Positions 47,847 to 59,099 of a stretch of 64,000 bases of DNA are shown here, one piece after another. How positions within the stretch are numbered: the stretch's first letter is position 1; every line of letters starts with the position of its first letter. The stretch is from assembly GCA_958510825.1 (NCBI GenBank), contig OY294044.1:73482095-73546094 (forward strand), given 5' to 3'. The notes under the pieces are model-generated. The model saw only the letters and a program-made list of their open reading frames with translations, searched no databases and had not been told where the DNA came from. The position numbers and the translations under genes were made by a program. Origin of the DNA: Brachypterus glaber (Eukaryota; Arthropoda; Insecta; Coleoptera; Kateretidae).

Positions 47847-49756
47847 TACAAGGTGATTCAGAAATAAGGTACAACATATTTAGGGGTGATTCTAGGTCCA
47901 AACATATGAAAAAAATTCATATAAAGGTTGGTCTGGAAATAAGCCCCAACGAGGAGCTACGACCCTCCCAAGGGTACATCTGAAAAGTAGTTTTTATTTA
48001 ATATCTCTGGAACTCACGGACTTGCAAAATGGGGGGCAATGTTACTTTTGTGCCTCAAACTTTTTTTTCTGTAGATTTTTTGACATTCGTTCTTAATAAT
48101 ATTTAATTCTTTTATTAAAAATACATAAAAAAGGTATTCTTTATGTAACACCGTAGGGCCAACCGTTCTCGAGAAAATTTGAGTTAAATAGAAAATTTCT
48201 CTTTCTGAGCATCCAAAATAGGAACTAAAAAATGCGCCAATTAAATTTTTAATACTGCAGGGAGATTCTACATTAGAAACTCGTACACAAATATCCACAA
48301 ATCGCTTTTAAGGGAGCTACGGTCCCTTAATAGTATATTACATGTCATGTTTAGAAAACTTCACATTTCAAGGCGAGAAATTATATTTGACCGATGGCTC
48401 AAAGTATAGCATACTATAAATGTGATATGCTTCGCCAAATGTTACAGTAATTTTTACTATAACAGTATAGTATTAATAAACACATGTTGCGTGGGGATCC
48501 AAATATACCAGCACGGTCTCTATGTTAGTATGACAACATTTGGAGTGTTACGCCAATGTTAATTGAATAGAAAAATAGCGTTAAAGGGGGAGGCTCCAAA
48601 ATTATCAAAATTTGCGTTACGTAATACTAAAACGTTCCCTAAGATTATAAGATGACATTTAATGAAAATAAGTTTTAAACAACTACATTTTAAGTGTAGT
48701 CAAATTTTCTGTTCGCAAATGTACTTCTCTGGTCGGCCGAAATGTAACCTAATTTTTGGACAAATTTTGAGTTTTGAAATTAAAAATTATTTTTTTACTC
48801 ATACCACAGTATTACTTTGTAAATGTATTTTCATAATAGCCAAGGAAGATTTATAATATAATAGCTTTTTAATGAATCAGGACAGGCCGGGTTTGTTTTT
48901 TCTTGGTCAGTAATAAAAACTGTTAACTGCTTTTTAATAACTATAACAATACACTACTTTCTTAAACACTTACAGTGCACAAGTAATATGTTTATTTTAA
49001 TATGATTTTGAATAAAAACTATTATTCTTTAAGAGGCTGTACTTGCAGTATTGAAATTTTTATTTGTACAATTTTTATTTCCTGTTTTGGATGCTCAGAA
49101 CGTGAAATTTTCTCTTTAACTTAAATTTTCTTCAGAGCGGTTGACCCTACGGTGTTACGTGCAGGGTTTAAGGGTGATTCTACATAGGAAAATATAAAAA
49201 AAAGTTCCTATAAACATATGTCTAAAGATGCGTAATAAGTAGAATTTTTTAGCCACTTTTAAAGGGGATTAGCTCCCTTACGACGCTTTTTTAGACATAA
49301 TATGTTTATAGAAACGTTTTTTCATATTTTCCTATGTAGAATCACCCCTTAAAATTAGTGACCCTATTTCTGAATAACCCTGTATAGAGTACCTTTTTTA
49401 TATACATTTTTTTAATATATTTAAAGTTATATTTTATTGAGAAAATGTTAAAAAAATCTACAGCTAAAAATGTTTGGGGCAAAAAAAAAGTGATCGTCCC
49501 CCCATTTTGCACGTCCCTGGTTAAAATTACACTATCAGTGTTAAGGCATATGCAAAAAATTGTTACTGTAGTTCATAGGATTCCAGAGATAATTATTATA
49601 ATAAATAAAAACTACTTTTCAGATTTACCCTTAGGAGGGTCGTAGCTTCGGTAGGGCTCATTTCCGGACCAACCCACCTATAGGAACTTTTTTTCATATT
49701 TTTGGACAAACCATCACCCATTAAAATTTTGTAGCTTATTTCTGAATTACCCTGTA
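47847..49756. mobile_element. TACAGGG-type element split by insertions
   Basis: The ends TACAAGGTGATTCAGAAATA and, inverted, TACAGGGTAATTCAGAAATA match, so this is one element. Halves with GGTTGGTCTGGAAATAAGCC and GGACCAACCCACC lie at each side. Between them are a piece of the 62.6-63.1 kb family (about 48340-48600) and a smaller foldback of the same family (49165-49386; AAACATATGTCTAAAGATGC and its inverse). Confidence 0.7.
48340..48600 (+). repeat. Partial copy of the 62.6-63.1 kb foldback family
   Basis: Shares TGGGGATCCAAATATACCAG, CACGGTCTCTATGTTAGTAT and ATGTGATATGCTTCGCCAAA-like text with the element at 62579-63148. It is truncated. Confidence 0.65.
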
Positions 49757-50401
49757 TATTATCTTTTTTTTATTAAAGAAATACCCAAAATGGAGCAGGG
49801 ATAAATATAAGATAAAATTATATCAACAAAAACGTTTCGCTACTAATTGATATATAATTACATAATTATTTTATATAAAAAAGAACAAGAAATATTATAA
49901 TTACATAATTACTAATTAAGATTATATTATCTTATGTTCCAACTTCATTGGGTGTTATTTTGTTAAATATGTAAGTATAAATTTTAAATTAATAATAAAA
50001 ATAGATTTCCTTTAGAATTTAAGTTATAATAATAATAATAATTATTATTAATATATTTACGAAAATAGTTGTGTTAGAACCATATAAAAAAATATCCCAT
50101 ATGGAAAAATGTGGAAATCGGCCACAAACATCATATGGTTCCATATGGGAAATTTACGTTTTTCTTTCCCTACCTATGATTCCAATAGATAATTTTCCAA
50201 AATCTTTTACTAGTTTTCCTACATATTTGCGTGGTTCCAACAAAGAAATTATCCGTATGGATCAATACGATGTTTATGGTCGATTTCACACACAATTATT
50301 TTTATTAGGGCAAGGCAAAAAAAATTTCCAAGCCCGTGGTCTGAAGAATTTCGGTAGACCCTCATATTAATTGTAAATAGGATAATTTCTTGACGACAAA
50401 G
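49757..50401. other. No gene supported
   Basis: AT-rich, with a run of AATAAT and ATTATT near 50027-50050 and a CCATATGG-rich patch at 50085-50150. The 99-codon frame at 50071-50370 has no domain. Confidence 0.4.
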
Positions 50402-50414
50402 ACCGTCAAAATTA

Positions 50415-50840
50415 TTTTTCTCTCTCTCTCTCTCTTTATTCTTGGCCTTTCCCTTCCGGATAATTAGCCAGGGTTTCTCTTTTTTTTTGTGACCATCCAG
50501 TGCGCAAGACTAGTCGCATATGTATGCTGCTTGGCACACTTTTTTCTTTTTTCTTTTCTTCTCCAATTTATGTAAATTTTTTTTTTTTCTCTCTTCTATT
50601 TTTCTTTCTTCTATCTTCAGACTTCTCTCTCTTTACATTTACATGCAACATAAAACATTTTTTACTACAACTACTGTTAGTTTTCTTCTCACTTTTCTTT
50701 CTTCTTTTTTTTTTCAATTTTTCTTTATTTCTTCTGTAAGAACACATATTGACAGGACTGGACATCACAACATTGACATACAAACTATGTGTAACACATA
50801 GAAACATATATTTTTTTATATTTTTGGCATCCTTGCGGGT
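50415..50840 (-). other. 3' UTR and tail of the I-like LINE
   Basis: On the minus strand this is strongly purine-rich (AAG/GAA runs between 50710 and 50560), then carries AATAAA (about 50434-50439) followed by GA dinucleotides and As directly at the target duplication. It also contains the 21-nt segment complementary to the 5' UTR (50826-50846). Confidence 0.75.
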
Positions 50841-53800
50841 CTACAGATCTATGTTATTGTGACATAAAAATTTATTTATTAAATCCGCGATATATTCGTT
50901 GGCATAATAAAGAACAGTGGACATGTTTAATGGTAATTGTATATTTAATTTATGTAATTCTAAATAAATATCAAAACCTACTATTTTATTTATTGGACAT
51001 TCTAATATAATGTGGTCAAGGTCACCCAACTGCCCACATTCACAATAAGGGCTGGGGAAAATTTTTATTCTATACATATGTGTATATGTATGGCAATGCC
51101 CAGTTCTCATCCTTAACATGGTTGTGGTTAATTTTCTATTTTTAAATGGTATTTTTTTGTACCATGGATTTGTTGGGTATGTAGGCTGAAGGCCCGCGTA
51201 CCACTTTCCTTTTTTTTGACATTTCTTCCCATTCCTTTATCCACTGTTCTTTAATAAATTGATTAGCCAATGGTAAAAATTCATTTCTGCTAAGTTTTAT
51301 CTTTATTATTTTATTCAATGTACACCCTACATTTGCATATAAATCCGCTTTTTCATTCCCCTCTATCCCACTATGTCCAGGGATCCACCCTAACCTTATG
51401 ATGAAATTTTCATCATTGGCCGCTAGGATTAAACGTCTAGTGTGTTGGCTAATATGCTCATCTGTATTTTTTGGGTTATATTTAGCTAACTTTTGAATTG
51501 CACTTTGGGAATCAGTCAAAATTATGGACCTTTTAATGTTTTTTTCTAAGATTATTGTGACTGCTTTATTGATCGCTGAAATTTCCGCTGTACATATTTG
51601 GGTATTATGAGGTAATCTTGCTGCATAATTAATTTTTAGTTCCTTACAAACCACCCCGAAACCAGCTTTTTCATTTTTCTTTGATGCATCAGTATAGAAT
51701 ATATAGTTGTTTTTTTTTAGATCATCTATTTTACTTAAAAATTTAGTGTTAGTAAATATGTCATCTTTTTTTAAGTTTAAATTTACAATGTTAATTTGCC
51801 CAGTCCACCTGGGCATTTCTAGCTCGTAGCATGATAATACATCACTACGCTGGATTTTTGCTATATGTTTTTTAACTATTATGAATGCTTGGGTGATACT
51901 GGACATCTTTTCATTTTTATTGATATAAAATTGACTAATTGAATCCTGTAAACTGATTATGGGGTGGTTTTGATAACTACCTAACTTGAGTAAAAATTTC
52001 GATGCTAACCATTTTCTTCTGAATGATAAAGGTATTTCGTTACATTCTGCCAGTAAGGCATTGATGGGGGTAGATCTCATACAACCTGTGATAACTCGTA
52101 GCGCTTGATATTGGGTTGTATCTAATTTTTTTAAAAGGATATTATTGGCTGTGTTTATTATAAATCCCCCAAAATCTAAATGTGACCTTACTAACCCATT
52201 ATAAGCTATTTGTAAAGAATGAGGATCTTCCCCCCACCATACCTTTGCTATCGATCTTAATATATTGATACCATTTAGTGCCTTTTTTACCATACTTTCA
52301 ATTTGGGTTTTCCATTTAAGATTATAGTCAAAATATACCCCCAGGTATCTAAGACTATCTTTATATTTGATTACTTTTTCATTAATTTTAATTTGTTGGG
52401 GAAATATTGAGCGTTTTCCCTTAGTGAACCAAATGGCTTCACATTTTTCTTTCGCTAAGGTTAGTTTATGTTTGTTTAGCCATTCTGAAATTTTAGTTAA
52501 AAGCATATTTATTTTTTTTACCATGTGTGTAGTATCAAAGCCACTTATTATCAATATAAGGTCATCTGCATATGCCATCAGAATAATATCCGAAGGCATA
52601 AGCTTAAATATAGATGCAAGATATATATTAAACAAGATGGTACTCAAGGGTTCACCTTGTCCCAGACCTGAATCCACATCCTCTGTCCCATGTATATTCC
52701 CAAATCTGTCTTTTACATTTATTTTCTTATTAGTAAGCATGTTATATACTAGATTACAGTAATGTTTGGGTATTTCAAGCTCAATCATAATATTGTATAA
52801 AATATTTGGGTCCACATTTTCATAGGCTGATTTTATATCTAATAATACTGCAATGGTTGTCTGTTTATGTTTAAATGCTAATTCTACCCTAGAGGTTAAA
52901 AGGGCTATATTATCCATTATTCCCATGTTTTTCCTAAATCCTGTTTGATTAATATTGAAAAATTTTTTTTTTCTAGTACCCATTCTATTTTTTGTTTAAT
53001 CAGATTTTGCAAAATTCTTAATAAACATGGAATCAAAATAATAGGTCTGTAATTATTTGAAGAATCTGGTTTTTTATTCGGTTTAATTAGTGGTAGAATA
53101 ATATTATTTTGCCATTCTTGTGGGATTTTTTGATTTATTATGCATTTATTAAATATATCTAATAAAACTTTTTGACCATTTTCTGGTAGGTATCTTAACA
53201 TGGAATATGATATTTCATCCATGCCTGGGGCAGAGTCCTTTTTCCTTAATTGCAATACAGATTTTAGTTCATTTATAGTAAATAATTCCGGGTCTTCACT
53301 CGGAATTTGGAGAGAAAATTCCTAGTATTTATTTATTCTTGACATTTTATGTAAGATTTCAGTTGCCATGGTAGGATCAGGAAGCTTTATTTTATTTTTG
53401 TTGTTTTTGTTTGAAAATTTTTTTATAGTGTTCCATATGTAAGTTACACTGGATTCTCTATTTATCGTTTGACAGAATGATTTAAATTTTGCTTTTTTTA
53501 TTTTTTGTAATTCTTTTCTTGTTTTCGCTATTACTTTTTTTGTATTGATGAAATTTTCTAGAGATGAATTGTTATTAAAGTTTACAATAGCTTCTTTTCT
53601 TGTTTTTATTAAATTTGAACATTCCTGATCCCACCATGGTACCGACACTTTTTTGTTTTTATTATTACCCCCACTTCTTGGTATAAAATCCTCGGCGGCC
53701 TCCTGTATGATTCTAATGAAGTTTTTATAGTCCATATTTTCTTTAGTTATTAATATTTCTGACTCAATTTTATTAGTGTATTTAGGCCAGTCAGCTTTCG

Positions 53801-54512
53801 AGAAAATTCTTCTTCGATTAGATTGATTTTGATTATATATGTTTGAATGAGTATTATCCACCCCCATATACTCAGTAAAAGTTGGATAGTGATCACTAGT
53901 ACCACTATCCATGATCTTTTCCCAAGTACAGTATGGTGCAATCTCTGCTGGAACTATTGTTAAATCAATGGGACTTGGGTTTGAATTTGGGTTGTGAATT
54001 CTTGTGGATGTTCCATCATTTAACCATATCATATTTTTTTCATCAATAAAATCATACAGGATACCACCATTAGGGTTGGGAGAGTTACTACCCCAGGCAT
54101 GGTGATGTGAGTTTAAGTCACCTATAATAAAAGTTTTGTCTTGCAGGGACCCAAATATTTCATAAAACTTATTTTTTGTAAACCTGTTTTTCGATAAAGC
54201 ATATAGGTTTATAATGTTTATATTTTCAATTTTGGTTATAATAAAGTTAAAGTTAGGACTGTTAGGATCTGGGTGAATTTTAATTTCTTGAAACAGAAGG
54301 TTTTTATGAATAAGGGTAGCAATGCCCCCATATCCATCCTCCCTATCTTGCCTAATCATATTAAAATTTGGAATGTAAGCATTATACTTGGGTATTAGCC
54401 AAGTTTCATTTAGAAGTATTACATTAGGATTTAGATCTCTAATTAACGTTATTAAGTTAGTTCTATTCGCATAAAAGCTGCGAATGTTCCATTGTAAGAT
54501 ACGTAGGATCAT
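50841..54512 (-). CDS. LINE ORF2: endonuclease, RT, RNase H (disrupted)
   Basis: About 1,223 residues, starting 7 nt after the ORF1 stop. Endonuclease 1-230: QWNIRSF, LNETWL, GGIATLI, GDLNSHHHAWGS, IDLTIVP, SDHYP. RT about 400-760: APGMDEIS, RPIILIP, QTGFRKNMG, LLDIKSAYENVD, GLGQGEPLSTILFNIY and the catalytic MAYADD. RNase H about 930-1060: FYTDAS, TAEISAI, LTDSQSA, WIPGHSGIEGNEKADLYA. C-terminal knuckle CECGQLGDLDHIILEC near the end. All catalytic residues are present. Breaks: an in-frame TAG (53322-53324), a shift at A10 (52963-52972, one base short) and one at A8 (51210-51217, one base extra). The two shifts cancel in phase. Confidence 0.9.
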
Positions 54513-54519
54513 GGTGTAT

Positions 54520-55948
54520 TTACTGCGTGCTATCTATAGAGTTAAATTCTAAATCCATAGATGTATTACTTTTGTTAAAAATCATTTCATTATATTTCTC
54601 ATTTACTAAGTTTATGAATTTTTCTTTAAAATCATGTGAAAATTTTTCAAAATATTTAAATGAAAGTTCAAAAATATCATTTTGTGATAGTTTTTCGGCA
54701 CAAGTTTCCTTGGCAATGGGGTTTACAATAGGTTTGTGAGGATGGTAATATGGGGGCCTTGATTGGGATGTACCAGGCCTGGAATTTGGGTAATTTAAAC
54801 ACTTTTCATAGGCTACCCTGTCATAACCCGGTTGAGAATTGGGTCTTTGTTTCTTAATTGGAGAAGTTAGTACTTGGGAATATGGTCGCTTAGCTTTTGG
54901 TCTGGCTGTTTCTATATTAATAGTTCTACGTTGATTAATTTGAATATTATCATTACTTTTTTTTGATTTTAAAGTTAATGGAAAATCACTAGGTAACGGA
55001 TCATATTTAAAGTTGACATTTGACATTTGATTTGCCTCAAAATAAGTTTTATTTTCAAAAGCCATTATTCTTTTTATTTCTTTTTGCCTGTTAAATTCTG
55101 GACAATCTCTACTTGTTGATTTATGCATACTACTATGACAGTGATAACAATTTAAGGTGCATGGGAAGTCTTCATCTGCTTCATGCATTTTTTGAGAACA
55201 TGTTTGGCATTTTGTTTGTCCTTTACATTGTTTTTTTGTGTGTCCATATAAGAAACATTTATAACATTGCACAACCGGAGCTATAAATAATGATATTTGA
55301 CATGGCAGCCTATAAATTGATATTTCCCTTGGAAGCACAACCCCTTCAAATGTAATTAAAAGAGTCCCCGTTGGAATAAAACTAACTTTTTTTTCCCCCC
55401 TCATCCTTTTCGTTAGAGATTACTTTTCTTTTTAGTCTTTTTGCATCTAAAATTTTTACACTCGAAGCAGTATTTAGCATAAGTTCATCTACACTTATAT
55501 TAGGATCGATATTTCTGATAATACCCTTACATGATACATAGTTATTTGGTATATATGTTTTATAACCTTTATTATTTATTTCCTCATTATTTAAAATTTT
55601 ATTTGCTGAATCCCTATCATTAAATTCAATCGCCAACCGATTTACTCCCTTATTTTTTATATTTTTGATGTTTGTTATATTTGAATTAAAAAGCATTTTT
55701 GCCATTGGCAGGTGAGCATACCTGCCAACATTCAATCCCGAAGCCTCAGTTCCCTCCATAAAAATTATAAATGGACCCCTGTCCTCATCACTGTATTTAT
55801 TATTTAACTCCTTTTTATTATTCCAAAAATTAAAAGTATCTATTTCAACAACATTATCATCCTTTTTAAGTTGACTATTAGGGTTCCCATCAGGAGGTAC
55901 AGGTTTATTTTTGGGGGAGTCCTGTACTCCCCCATGCTGTATTGACAT
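54520..55948 (-). CDS. LINE ORF1 (gag-like RNA-binding protein), one frameshift
   Basis: About 475 residues. Residues 40-190 resemble the RRM-like ORF1 region (SGLNVGRYAHLPMAKMLF, CKGIIRNIDPNISVDELM). Three zinc knuckles follow: CYKCFLYGHTKKQC (CX2CX4HX4C), CQTCSQKMHEADEDFPC and CYHCHSSMHKSTSRDC. The tail is basic, then acidic. It would coat LINE RNA in a ribonucleoprotein. The frame breaks within the G6A8 run at about 55389-55402; the total length is a multiple of three plus one, so one surplus base explains it. The start at 55948 follows the short 5' UTR. Confidence 0.85.
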
Positions 55949-56112
55949 TTATATCCTTAAATATTTAAGCAATCCCAGCAGAAAATAGAAAAAACATACA
56001 TACCAATGCTCCGTAGAGCCACAAGGATGCCGATGGTTAGTATATTTTATTTAATTTTTAAGAATTTTAACATAAAATTACAAGACAAAATTAAACACAC
56101 ACGCTCACAACC
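55949..56112 (-). other. 5' UTR of the I-like LINE
   Basis: 164 nt on the minus strand beginning GGTTGTGAGCGTGTG immediately after the target duplication. Internal promoters are expected in such elements but no motif was identified. It contains GGCATCCTTGTGGCTCTACG (56031-56012), matched inversely in the 3' UTR. Confidence 0.7.
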
Positions 56113-56125
56113 ACCGTCAAAATTA

Positions 56126-57025
56126 GTTCTACAGTGCTATCTCTTTCTAACAGTTTTTAACAGTTTAGCCAACGTAAGAAAGACAAAGTAATCAGAATAG
56201 CCAATATAAGGAATAAAAACTATTTATATTTACCTTATTTATTTTAACCCTAATTTAATTTTATATTATGCAGTTAAACATATTAGGTAATAATATGTAT
56301 TCAGTACTAAAATTGTTGCACTCAGATTACAGGCAAACAGTTTATAAAAAAAGCCATCTGTTCGAGGTTAGCACTTTTGTTTTATAGGTATTCGTTTTTA
56401 ATAGTAGTGACATCTGTTTGCTGAAAGGTGAACTTTTAGCATTGAATTTTACCTAGAACAGTTTGGGGAAGTTTTCAATAATGGACCAGCCCGGGAAAGT
56501 ATCCCATTGTATAATTTTGATACAAATTCCTTCTAAATATTTAAAGTTTACATATAAAGCAATTTGTTACAGATGGCGGTCTAAAGAAATTTCCGCGTGG
56601 TTCCGCGTAATTCCATATTAGAAACAAGCACTTAATCTCTTTATGGAATCCGTTAGTTTATTAGGAAAATTTTCAAATGTGGATTGAATAATTTTTTTTT
56701 CAGTCAATTTCAAAGAATTCGGGGGAAATTTCCTACTAAAATATTTAGAAAACTTCCTATGGGAATCTATAAGTTGTTTTGTAGTAACTTCCAAATGTGT
56801 AATTTCTAAGTAATTTCTATAAAAAATACAGTGGATTTCATAGGAAATCGGGGGAAGTTTTCCACTGTAGAAATATCCTACTTAAAACTAGTTAATTTCA
56901 AGTGATATCCTATAAGGATCCCTATAATAGGGATGTTTATGGGATCAATAATTATAATTGGTGCCCACACAAATACTTTTGTTAGGGTAGTAGGTACTCA
57001 CTAGTAGGATTAACTTTTTTCTTTT
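56126..57025. other. No gene supported
   Basis: AT-rich. A degenerate region at 56570-56940 shows repeated TTTCC and CCTA phrases and a small hairpin (ACAGTGGA and TCCACTGT) resembling the weak repeats at 6050-6400. Confidence 0.4.
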
Positions 57026-57187
57026 AATAAATAATTTATAGTAATAGTAATAGTAATAGTAATTTATTCGTGATACTAGGTTTACACATGTCAAATTATA
57101 CAAAAAAAATATTAAAATAGATTTGAAAATCAAAACATAAACTAAAATAAATAAATAGATAAAATTCATATTATACACAGCCAATAT

Positions 57188-58972
57188 TTAAAATTTATAC
57201 TCTAAAAATTCTTTCGTACTGTTAAAGGCTCTACCAATTAAAAACTCTTTAATTTTAATACTAAACTGCTTTAGGGGAAGGTTACTAAATTTCTTTGGCA
57301 ATTTATTAAAAAAAGTTGGTCCGGAGTAGTTAAAACCAAGCTTACTACTCTCAAGTCTTAATTTTGGTAATCTGATATTTTCAGCTAAACGAGTACTATT
57401 TTCATGTATGTCAAGTTGCTGCGAGTAATTAGTAAGATTTTCTTTAACATAACACAGAGATACATAAATAAATAAAGACGGAACTGTTAATATTTTTAGT
57501 TCGGTAAATTTTGCTGTAACATTCTCCCTATAACTTAAATTGCACAATACTCTCACTAACCTTCTTTGTATGCTAAAGATTCTATTTATGCCGGAGGCAC
57601 TTCCCCAGGCCACCAGTCCGTAACTTACTTTGGACTCAAATAGGGCATGATACGCAGCTTTTAATACCTCAAAAGAAACCATCCTCACAAGTGATCGAAA
57701 AACAAATACGCTTTTTGATAAGGAACTCGCCAAAACATTAACTTGAGAGTTCCATTTAGATCAGGGTCAAGGTGTAAACCAAGATATTTTATGCTAGAAG
57801 GATTATTAAATGTATGAAGCGGTCTATGAGTAAAAAATATGTTAACAGTTTTGTTTATATTGAGGGAAAGTTTATTTGTAGAAAACCAGTTTTTTGCATG
57901 TGCTAGTCCCTCACCCATGAGCTCAATTGTAAGTCTCAAATTAAAATTATTTGAAATTATGTTAGAATCATCAGCACATAGAAGATTATCCCAATAAGGA
58001 AGAGCAGCCTTAAGGTCATTAATAAATATTAAAAAGAGTAACGGTCCCAGGACTGAACCCTGCGGGCGCCATTCTTAACTTGTCTGAAAGATGAGCTTTT
58101 ACCATTTAAATACGTGTATTATCTTCTATTGCTAAGATATGAAGAAATTAGCTTTACACTCAGTGAATCAAAACCATAGAATTTTAACTTGTACAGTAGC
58201 TCAGGGTAAGGAACACAGTCAAATGCTTTCTGCAAATCACAAAATGTTAAGCCAACATATTCTCCATTTTCCTGTTTTTTATAACTAAATCCAGAAGTTT
58301 TATAAATGCGTTCTTGGTTGACATCCCTGACCTAAACCCGAATTGGTTTTCATAAAATAATCTATTTTCTTCAAAATAATTTAAAATTTGTTTTTTTAGA
58401 AGAGCCTCAAAGATTTTTGATAGGGTCGGGACTAGTGAAATGGGCCTAAAATTGTTCGGTGTTATAGAACCACCTTTATGTATTGGTATAACCTTTGATA
58501 TTTTTAAAGTCCGGATAAACACCATTTACGATGCATATATTTAAAAGCTTTTTAACTAAATCCAGAAGTTTTATAAATGCGTTCTTGGTTGACATCCCTG
58601 ACCTAAACCCGAATTGGTTTTCATAAAATAATCTATTTTCTTCAAAATAATTTAAAATTTGTTTTTTTAGAAGAGCCTCAAAGATTTTTGATAGGGTCGG
58701 GACTAGTGAAATGGGCCTAAAATTGTTCGGTGTTATAGAACCACCTTTATGTATTGGTATAACCTTTGATATTTTTAAAGAGTCCGGATAAACACCATTT
58801 ACGATGCATATATTTAAAAGCTTAGTTAAAGGAACAATTATATGATTTTTGATATTTTTTATAATATAAGAGGATATATTATAATGATCCATGCTAGTTT
58901 TGTTTTTTAAAGTGTTTATTGCATCTCGGACTTCATTAAAACTAACTTCTTTAAAAGCAAATTTTTTGGACT
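57188..58972 (-). pseudogene. CR1/L2-like reverse transcriptase, disrupted
   Basis: Fragments in order: fingers (FKEVSFNEVRDAINTLKNK, SLKISKVIPIHKGGS, NNFRPISLVPTLSKIFE, NQFGFRSGMS), palm (DLQKAFDCVPYPELLYKL, RPQGSVLGPLLFLIFINDL, the active-site CADDS) and the C-terminal part (NIKYLGLHLD-like, ASSLSKSVFVFRSL, SKVSYGLVAWG), ending STKEFLEYKF. The tandem duplication adds 271 bp and shifts frame; further shifts lie at about 58070 and 57735. The catalytic aspartates remain. It would copy LINE RNA at the target; this copy cannot because of truncation and the shifts. Confidence 0.85.
58282..58823. repeat. 271-bp tandem duplication inside the RT
   Basis: Units 58282-58552 and 58553-58823 start TAACTAAATCCAGAAG and are nearly identical; the one difference I saw is a missing AG near 58511. 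The length is not a multiple of three, so the reading frame is broken. Confidence 0.9.
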
Positions 58973-59099
58973 TTCAATAAATAATCTTAAAATAATTAAT
59001 GTTATAACACTTATACTTCTTGTGATATATCGATATCATATCATATGTTTATCTAATACATTTCAATTAAAAAAAAAAAAACGTAAACATTATTAGTTA

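Larger units (their letters stand above)
50415..56112 (-). mobile_element. Full-length I-like LINE (non-LTR retrotransposon)
   Basis: 5.7 kb on the minus strand, flanked by a perfect 13-bp direct repeat ACCGTCAAAATTA (50402-50414 and 56113-56125). Order: 164-nt 5' UTR, ORF1 (55948-54520), 7-nt gap, ORF2 (54512-50841), a purine-rich 3' UTR of about 426 nt ending in AATAAA plus GA repeats and As. ORF1 with an RRM-like part and CCHC knuckles, and ORF2 with APE endonuclease, RT, RNase H and terminal knuckle, fit the I group of non-LTR elements; a Jockey-group relative that has RNase H is the alternative. Perfect target duplication suggests recent insertion. Confidence 0.92.
57036..58975 (-). mobile_element. 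CR1/L2-like LINE, 5'-truncated
   Basis: Minus-strand LINE bounded by AATAAATAAT (57026-57035 and 58976-58985; flanking bases suggest CTTTYAATAAATAATYT), a target duplication with slight decay. It starts within the RT and ends with AATAAA and a TTACTA-repeat tail (57042-57065). A 271-bp tandem duplication lies in the RT. Confidence 0.85.

Noticed and set aside
50500..50807. Phenylalanine/leucine-rich frames
   Set aside because: They read the purine-rich 3' UTR of the I-like LINE on the wrong strand or as low-complexity sequence.
52367..52762. 131-codon plus-strand frame
   Set aside because: Antisense shadow of the I-like LINE RT.
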